From Gorsachius magnificus (taxonomy: Eukaryota > Chordata > Aves > Pelecaniformes > Ardeidae): a DNA stretch of 64,000 bases. The notes below the pieces were generated by a model, which saw nothing but the letters and a program-made list of their open reading frames with translations, did not search any database and was not told where the DNA came from. The translations under genes were made by a program, and so were the position numbers. Location: NCBI GenBank assembly GCA_034008185.1, contig CM067082.1, forward strand, positions 105,209,311-105,273,310, in the 5' to 3' direction. Shown here one piece after another: positions 62,601 through 64,000 of the stretch. The first letter of the stretch is position 1. Each line of letters opens with the position of its first letter.

Positions 62601-63773
62601 AAAATCATTTTAGAAACTAAAATCCTTCAGTAGCAAGCACCACAATACATGCATCTGAAATGGGGTGTTGTCGTTTTAAATCTATAACTCTGACAATACA
62701 CAAAAATATGTATTTTTATTTGTTAGACTTGTGTTGGAACATTCAGAATTGTGTTGTTTTGAGCTTATGAGCTGATGGCACTTCATGACTTCCAGAATTG
62801 AATGCTATCTTTTGATCAGTTTTTTGTTGTGTTTTTTTCTGTTGTTGTTTATTTCACTTTTGTAGGTTTATTTCACTTTGTAGTTTCCATACATTGGAAA
62901 CAGGGTAGTTCAGTCAGTGAGGACACCAGCACAAATTCAGGAAAGAAATACTTACAGAAGAGTCAGTGAGGACACAGTTTGAGCATTGAGGATTGCATAG
63001 GTGTAAATGAGGACAGAGAGATGTGTGGAGCTTTTATGGCAGATGACATCTTTTGTTCTAATGTCTTCATTGCTAATTTTTCTTAGTATAGTCGGTTGGC
63101 AGTTACAAAACAATTAAAACCCTGAAACCCACAAACGTCCCATCTTGTGCTAGATGTGCCACCTACTGGTGCCAATGTACTGTTATTTCTTGGATTGGAA
63201 CCATTTAGTTTACTTAACGGATTTGCTTAGGAGTGTAACTATTAGATACAGCAGATTGTATTTCAGGGTAGTCTAGGAAGCTTTTTTAAAGCTTAATAAA
63301 AGCAAAAAAGTTTATTTTTTATTAGAATCCTAATTTCACAATTTGAAAATATGTTAGTTTCTTGCTTCTTTCTTCTTTGTAGTTTAGATTTCTATCCTCT
63401 AATATATTTAGCAGTTGAATTTATTTTAACACCAGATAAAATTTGAATAGAAATCTTTGTTTTAAATTCTGCCTCTACTTAGCTGTTATCATACAGTGAT
63501 ATTAATTTTAACATCTTTGCTGATGATAGATGTATTGTAGTAGGCTTTTTAACAATCCTTTTAGACTGTGCTTTTACTGTGTATGTATATTCATAATATG
63601 ATAATTATATTTTTTTTTACTTCATATAAGGGTATTACTTACAAAGATATATTTAATTTTTTACTTTTTTAAAAACTTTCTATAACAGATACCAAGTGCT
63701 GGCATTTGCGACAGATGCTGATGAAAGACAAGAAACAGAAAAGCAAAAACTTAGTTCTGGAAAAAGACTTGCG
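20492..63773 (+). CDS. BBS9: BBS9, N-terminal 234 codons in six exons
   Basis: BBS9 (PTHB1) is a core subunit of the BBSome, the eight-protein coat that carries membrane receptors out of and into cilia. Its loss causes Bardet-Biedl syndrome in people. The coding exons here are 20,492-20,603, 26,555-26,705, 27,847-27,911, 30,388-30,501, 59,015-59,189 and 63,689-63,773. Their lengths (112, 151, 65, 114, 175, 85) join in frame through exact GT-AG junctions into 234 residues ending in phase 0. The family is about 890 residues, so this is roughly the first quarter and lies within the N-terminal beta-propeller. The start [11 protein letters not shown] and the stretch [20 protein letters not shown] are recalled as near identical to mammalian BBS9. 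No frame breaks are seen, and the gene continues past the right edge. Confidence 0.96.
21343..22800 (-). pseudogene. CR1 reverse transcriptase, frameshifted
   Basis: Two main pieces in different frames cover the polymerase. Positions 22,800-22,261 hold the finger/palm part, with PVSLTSV and the catalytic-type [15 protein letters not shown]. Positions 22,233-21,343 hold the C-terminal part, with [21 protein letters not shown] and [10 protein letters not shown]-run at about 22,268 shifts the frame. A second shift near 22,100 falls in the FADD box, which reads KFTG instead of the expected acidic pair, so the active-site aspartates are lost. The function would have been target-primed reverse transcription of CR1 RNA. 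It has no intact product. Confidence 0.9.
23091..23380 (-). mobile_element. Small CR1 nested inside the larger CR1
   Basis: A second CR1 3' tail (agaatcctaggttggaaggg at its left edge) of about 290 bp interrupts the linker between endonuclease and polymerase of the host CR1. Host coding resumes on both sides: [11 protein letters not shown] to the right, and REKVRR to the left, when read on the minus strand. It is heavily 5' truncated, as is usual for CR1. It must be younger than the host copy. Confidence 0.85.
23587..24547 (-). pseudogene. CR1 endonuclease domain, frameshifted
   Basis: This apurinic-type (EEP family) endonuclease of CR1 ORF2 is split over two overlapping frames. Positions 24,547-24,026 carry [10 protein letters not shown] and the STETWW motif. 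Positions 24,063-23,587 carry the [11 protein letters not shown] box and the GHSDHK motif with its catalytic-type Asp-His. A frame change near 24,050 separates them. The motifs survive but no single frame spans them. Confidence 0.88.
25403..26079 (+). mobile_element. CR1 LINE 3' end, plus strand
   Basis: This 5'-truncated CR1 covers the last part of the reverse transcriptase frame ([20 protein letters not shown] through FSLKKRRLR, open 25,405-25,836). The usual 3' tail follows, ending acaattctatgattct. It runs in the opposite direction to the CR1 at 21,256-24,760, so the two could pair as inverted repeats in the pre-mRNA of BBS9. Confidence 0.92.
26555..26705 (+). CDS. BBS9: BBS9 exon 3
   Basis: The acceptor ttttttttgtag precedes the exon and the donor gtaagt follows it. 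It encodes [20 protein letters not shown] through VEVGKFV plus two bases of the next Ser codon. It joins exon 2 by completing the Asp codon. Confidence 0.95.
26706..27846 (+). other. BBS9: BBS9 intron 3
   Basis: This AT-rich GT-AG intron of about 1.1 kb contains a long inverted repeat at 27,513-27,686. Nothing else was recognised. Confidence 0.8.
27513..27686. repeat. Long inverted repeat (MITE-like)
   Basis: The left arm 27,513-27,571 and right arm 27,628-27,686 are inverse complements over 59 nt, with about six differences by eye. They are separated by 56 nt that include a small palindrome (tctcctaaggaga). This is the shape of a foldback or miniature inverted-repeat DNA transposon, or of a foldable non-coding RNA. 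I cannot assign a family and saw no clear target duplication. Confidence 0.75.
27847..27911 (+). CDS. BBS9: BBS9 exon 4
   Basis: The acceptor ctttacag precedes this 65-bp exon and the donor gttagt follows. It encodes [21 protein letters not shown] plus the first base of Gly, in the beta-propeller. Confidence 0.94.
27912..30387 (+). other. BBS9: BBS9 intron 4
   Basis: This is an AT-rich GT-AG intron of about 2.5 kb. A run of about 18 T lies near 29,628-29,645. No mobile element or other feature was recognised. Confidence 0.8.
30388..30501 (+). CDS. BBS9: BBS9 exon 5
   Basis: The acceptor tttttgtag precedes this 114-bp exon and the donor gtaagc follows. It encodes [20 protein letters not shown] through FGGVK plus one base. 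It is the most strongly conserved stretch compared with remembered mammalian BBS9. Confidence 0.96.
31976..31987 (+). promoter_or_regulatory. CTCF-like core, one mismatch
   Basis: ccaccagaggga matches CCASYAGRKGGC except for the last base. It reads on the plus strand in BBS9 intron 5. It is a weak prediction from motif alone. Confidence 0.25.
35198..35209 (+). promoter_or_regulatory. CTCF-like core, one mismatch
   Basis: ccactagatggt matches CCASYAGRKGGC except for the last base. It reads on the plus strand, facing the minus-strand motif at 63,157. It is a weak prediction. Confidence 0.25.
47490..47510. repeat. A21 run inside CR1
   Basis: Twenty-one A sit inside the decayed CR1, where the family consensus has only a short A/T-rich word. 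This is probably a slippage expansion. Confidence 0.85.
47782..47818. repeat. T7-G-T29 run inside CR1
   Basis: A T tract interrupted once by G lies inside the same CR1 copy. It disrupts the reverse transcriptase C-terminal frame. Its exact length may be unreliable in assembled data. Confidence 0.85.
48613..48616. repeat. Target-site duplication, left copy
   Basis: cttt directly precedes the left LTR and is repeated directly after the right LTR (53,710-53,713). A four-base duplication fits several retroviral integrases. Because the site is T-rich, chance agreement is possible, and ctttt would also fit if the LTR began one base later. Confidence 0.6.
48617..49190 (+). mobile_element. Left LTR of LTR-flanked element
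   Basis: This LTR of about 574 bp begins tgtcgtggtttaacccc and ends aaccaggaca, the TG...CA form. Its ends and its inner words (gcaccacgtg, gggtcagctgtccc, ctaaatccaaaacacagcac) match an LTR family I recall as widespread in bird genomes; I cannot name its subfamily. A TATA box (ttatatac, 48,929-48,936) is in the plus direction. No AATAAA is seen downstream in this LTR. Its partner at 53,134-53,709 is in the same orientation and roughly 90 percent alike by eye. Confidence 0.88.
50140..50230 (+). promoter_or_regulatory. Candidate TATA promoter within LTR cargo
   Basis: The GC-rich segment carries two near-copies of a word (gtcacagtgcc near 50,174; gtcacaatgcc near 50,204). The second contains a SOX-type ACAATG. 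About 15 bp further is gaggataaaaggg, a TATA-like box at 50,225-50,230. A start near 50,255 would be expected. The arrangement looks like a compact tissue-specific promoter, but it rests on motifs only. Confidence 0.35.
50889..51440 (+). repeat. 177-179 bp tandem units
   Basis: Three units are in tandem, marked by gcagcactgagcacg or its close variant at 50,966, 51,143 and 51,322 (spacing 177 and 179 bp). The tail of a further unit lies before them (50,889-50,945). Each unit has a T/C-rich run ending in CTCTGCAG, CTCCGCAG or CTCTGTAG, followed by an AGCAC word. The word around ggaaggaattttccccc resembles a dispersed repeat I recall from turtle and crocodile genomes, but I cannot name it. Confidence 0.75.
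51753..51836 (+). repeat. 84-nt pure pyrimidine tract
   Basis: There are only C and T for 84 bases, built from a 15-nt period (blocks of ctcctcc and ttcttctt). The complementary strand is all purine and gives a spurious Glu/Lys-rich frame. Such mirror-like tracts can form triplex DNA and often evolve by slippage. It lies in the cargo of the LTR element. Confidence 0.9.
52065..52070 (+). terminator. Poly(A) signal AATAAA in cargo
   Basis: AATAAA is followed within 15-35 bases by gtttccacttgtaacctttgtgagc-like GT-rich sequence (52,081-52,106), a usual cleavage context. It would end a plus-strand transcript of the cargo near 52,085-52,090. Confidence 0.45.
53134..53709 (+). mobile_element. Right LTR of LTR-flanked element
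   Basis: This second LTR of about 576 bp is in the same orientation as the left one. It begins cgtcgtggctgaacccc (the expected TG has become CG) and ends aactaggaca. The TATA box lies at 53,448-53,455. Differences from the left LTR are mostly in the first 190 and last 100 bases, while the central 200 bases are nearly identical. The CR1 interrupted by the element resumes four bases later. Confidence 0.88.
53710..53713. repeat. Target-site duplication, right copy
   Basis: cttt immediately follows the right LTR and repeats the four bases before the left LTR (48,613-48,616). Confidence 0.6.
53714..55630 (-). mobile_element. CR1 LINE, 5' part (split copy)
   Basis: This is the continuation of the minus-strand CR1 of 47,340-48,612. 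Just right of the LTR, the minus strand reads LAVVIATP, the CR1 word that comes directly before the EEVP-DW stretch found left of the other LTR. Further right are [18 protein letters not shown] (linker before the polymerase), decayed endonuclease, and leader words such as ctagtttaaag. The 5' edge near 55,630 is approximate. Many frame breaks show it is older than the LTR insertion. Confidence 0.82.
59015..59189 (+). CDS. BBS9: BBS9 exon 6
   Basis: The acceptor tttgctttccttag precedes this 175-bp exon and the donor gtatgt follows. It encodes [20 protein letters not shown] through VESY plus two bases of Lys. It is conserved with mammalian BBS9, including the [13 protein letters not shown] stretch. 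The open frame runs past the donor but is not homologous there. Confidence 0.96.
59690..61420 (+). mobile_element. Decayed CR1 LINE, internally deleted
   Basis: Broken plus-strand fragments follow CR1 ORF2 order. Endonuclease words come first ([31 protein letters not shown] near 60,110-60,280), then the linker before the polymerase near 60,580-60,900. After a gap that lacks most of the polymerase come C-terminal words ([14 protein letters not shown], then EEWADKYLK near 61,330). There is no usable frame. It is much older than the CR1 in intron 2. Both ends are approximate, and the part before 60,000 is least certain. Confidence 0.7.
63157..63169 (-). promoter_or_regulatory. CTCF-like core motif
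   Basis: tgccacctactgg matches YGCCMYCTNSTGG at every position, which is the core on the minus strand. It lies in BBS9 intron 6. It is a motif match only. Confidence 0.35.
63689..63773 (+). CDS. BBS9: BBS9 exon 7
   Basis: The acceptor tctataacag precedes this 85-bp exon and the donor gtaaaa follows. It completes a Lys codon and encodes [20 protein letters not shown] through SGKRLA, ending in phase 0. The next exon lies beyond the window. Confidence 0.95.
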
Positions 63774-64000
63774 GTAAAACCTGTTTATTTTACATAACTT
63801 GTATGGTACACTGCATACATGTTAAAAAGACCAATGCTAAGTAACGAATGGAAACATTGTCTGCTGACAAAGGACCTGATCCAATTGCCATGAAAGGCAA
63901 TGGAAAGACTCCAGTAGATTTCTATTAAGATTTCTTTGGGCCTCAGTTTAAGGTTGGGCCTTAAAACTCTCTGTTGTTGTAAGAGGAAAAAAAAAAACCC
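63774..64000 (+). other. BBS9: BBS9 intron 7 (start)
   Basis: This is the beginning of the next intron, AT-rich, with nothing recognised up to the right edge. Confidence 0.8.

Larger units (their letters stand above)
59190..63688 (+). other. BBS9: BBS9 intron 6
   Basis: This is a GT-AG intron of about 4.5 kb. A decayed CR1 fills about 59,690-61,420. The flanks 59,190-59,689 and 61,421-63,688 are AT-rich with nothing recognised except one CTCF-like motif. Confidence 0.85.

Noticed and set aside
1..64000. tRNA, rRNA, CRISPR or bacterial-type operon features
   Set aside because: None was seen. The composition, introns and repeats are those of a vertebrate nuclear genome.

Overview
This is a piece of a bird nuclear genome. 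Three things point to a bird: split vertebrate genes with GT-AG introns, several copies of CR1 (the LINE family that dominates bird repeats), and a long terminal repeat (LTR) of a type I recall from many bird genomes. I cannot name the species.

Layout. Positions 1 to about 18,450 are the 5' part of an intron of NT5C3A, read on the minus strand. Its first coding exon lies at 18,450-18,587. A GC-rich block (about 17,950-19,560) is a head-to-head promoter shared with BBS9 on the plus strand. It holds an overlapping CRE/E-box, a dyad that fits the degenerate RFX X-box, a ZNF143-type site and GC boxes. BBS9 has a non-coding exon ending at 19,373. Six coding exons follow (20,492-20,603; 26,555-26,705; 27,847-27,911; 30,388-30,501; 59,015-59,189; 63,689-63,773). 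Their reading phases join without a break to give the first 234 residues of the BBSome subunit. The rest of both genes lies outside the window.

The BBS9 introns are full of mobile elements. Intron 2 has a long, decayed CR1 with a smaller CR1 nested inside it, plus a separate CR1 3' end. Intron 3 has an inverted repeat with arms of about 59 nt. Intron 5 (28.5 kb) carries a decayed CR1 split by an LTR-flanked insertion (48,617-53,709). Intron 6 has another decayed CR1.

The most unusual object is the LTR-flanked insertion. It has two same-direction LTRs of about 575 bp, matching 4-bp flanks (cttt), and CR1 sequence that resumes across it. Its 3.9-kb interior is GC-rich and shows no retroviral genes, primer site or polypurine tract that I can recognise. 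Instead it has a TATA-like promoter, about three 177-179 bp tandem units each carrying a splice-acceptor-like signal, an 84-nt pure pyrimidine tract and an AATAAA signal, all consistent with a plus-strand transcription unit carried as cargo. That reading is inference.

No tRNA, rRNA or CRISPR array was seen. All alignments were made by eye, with no database search.
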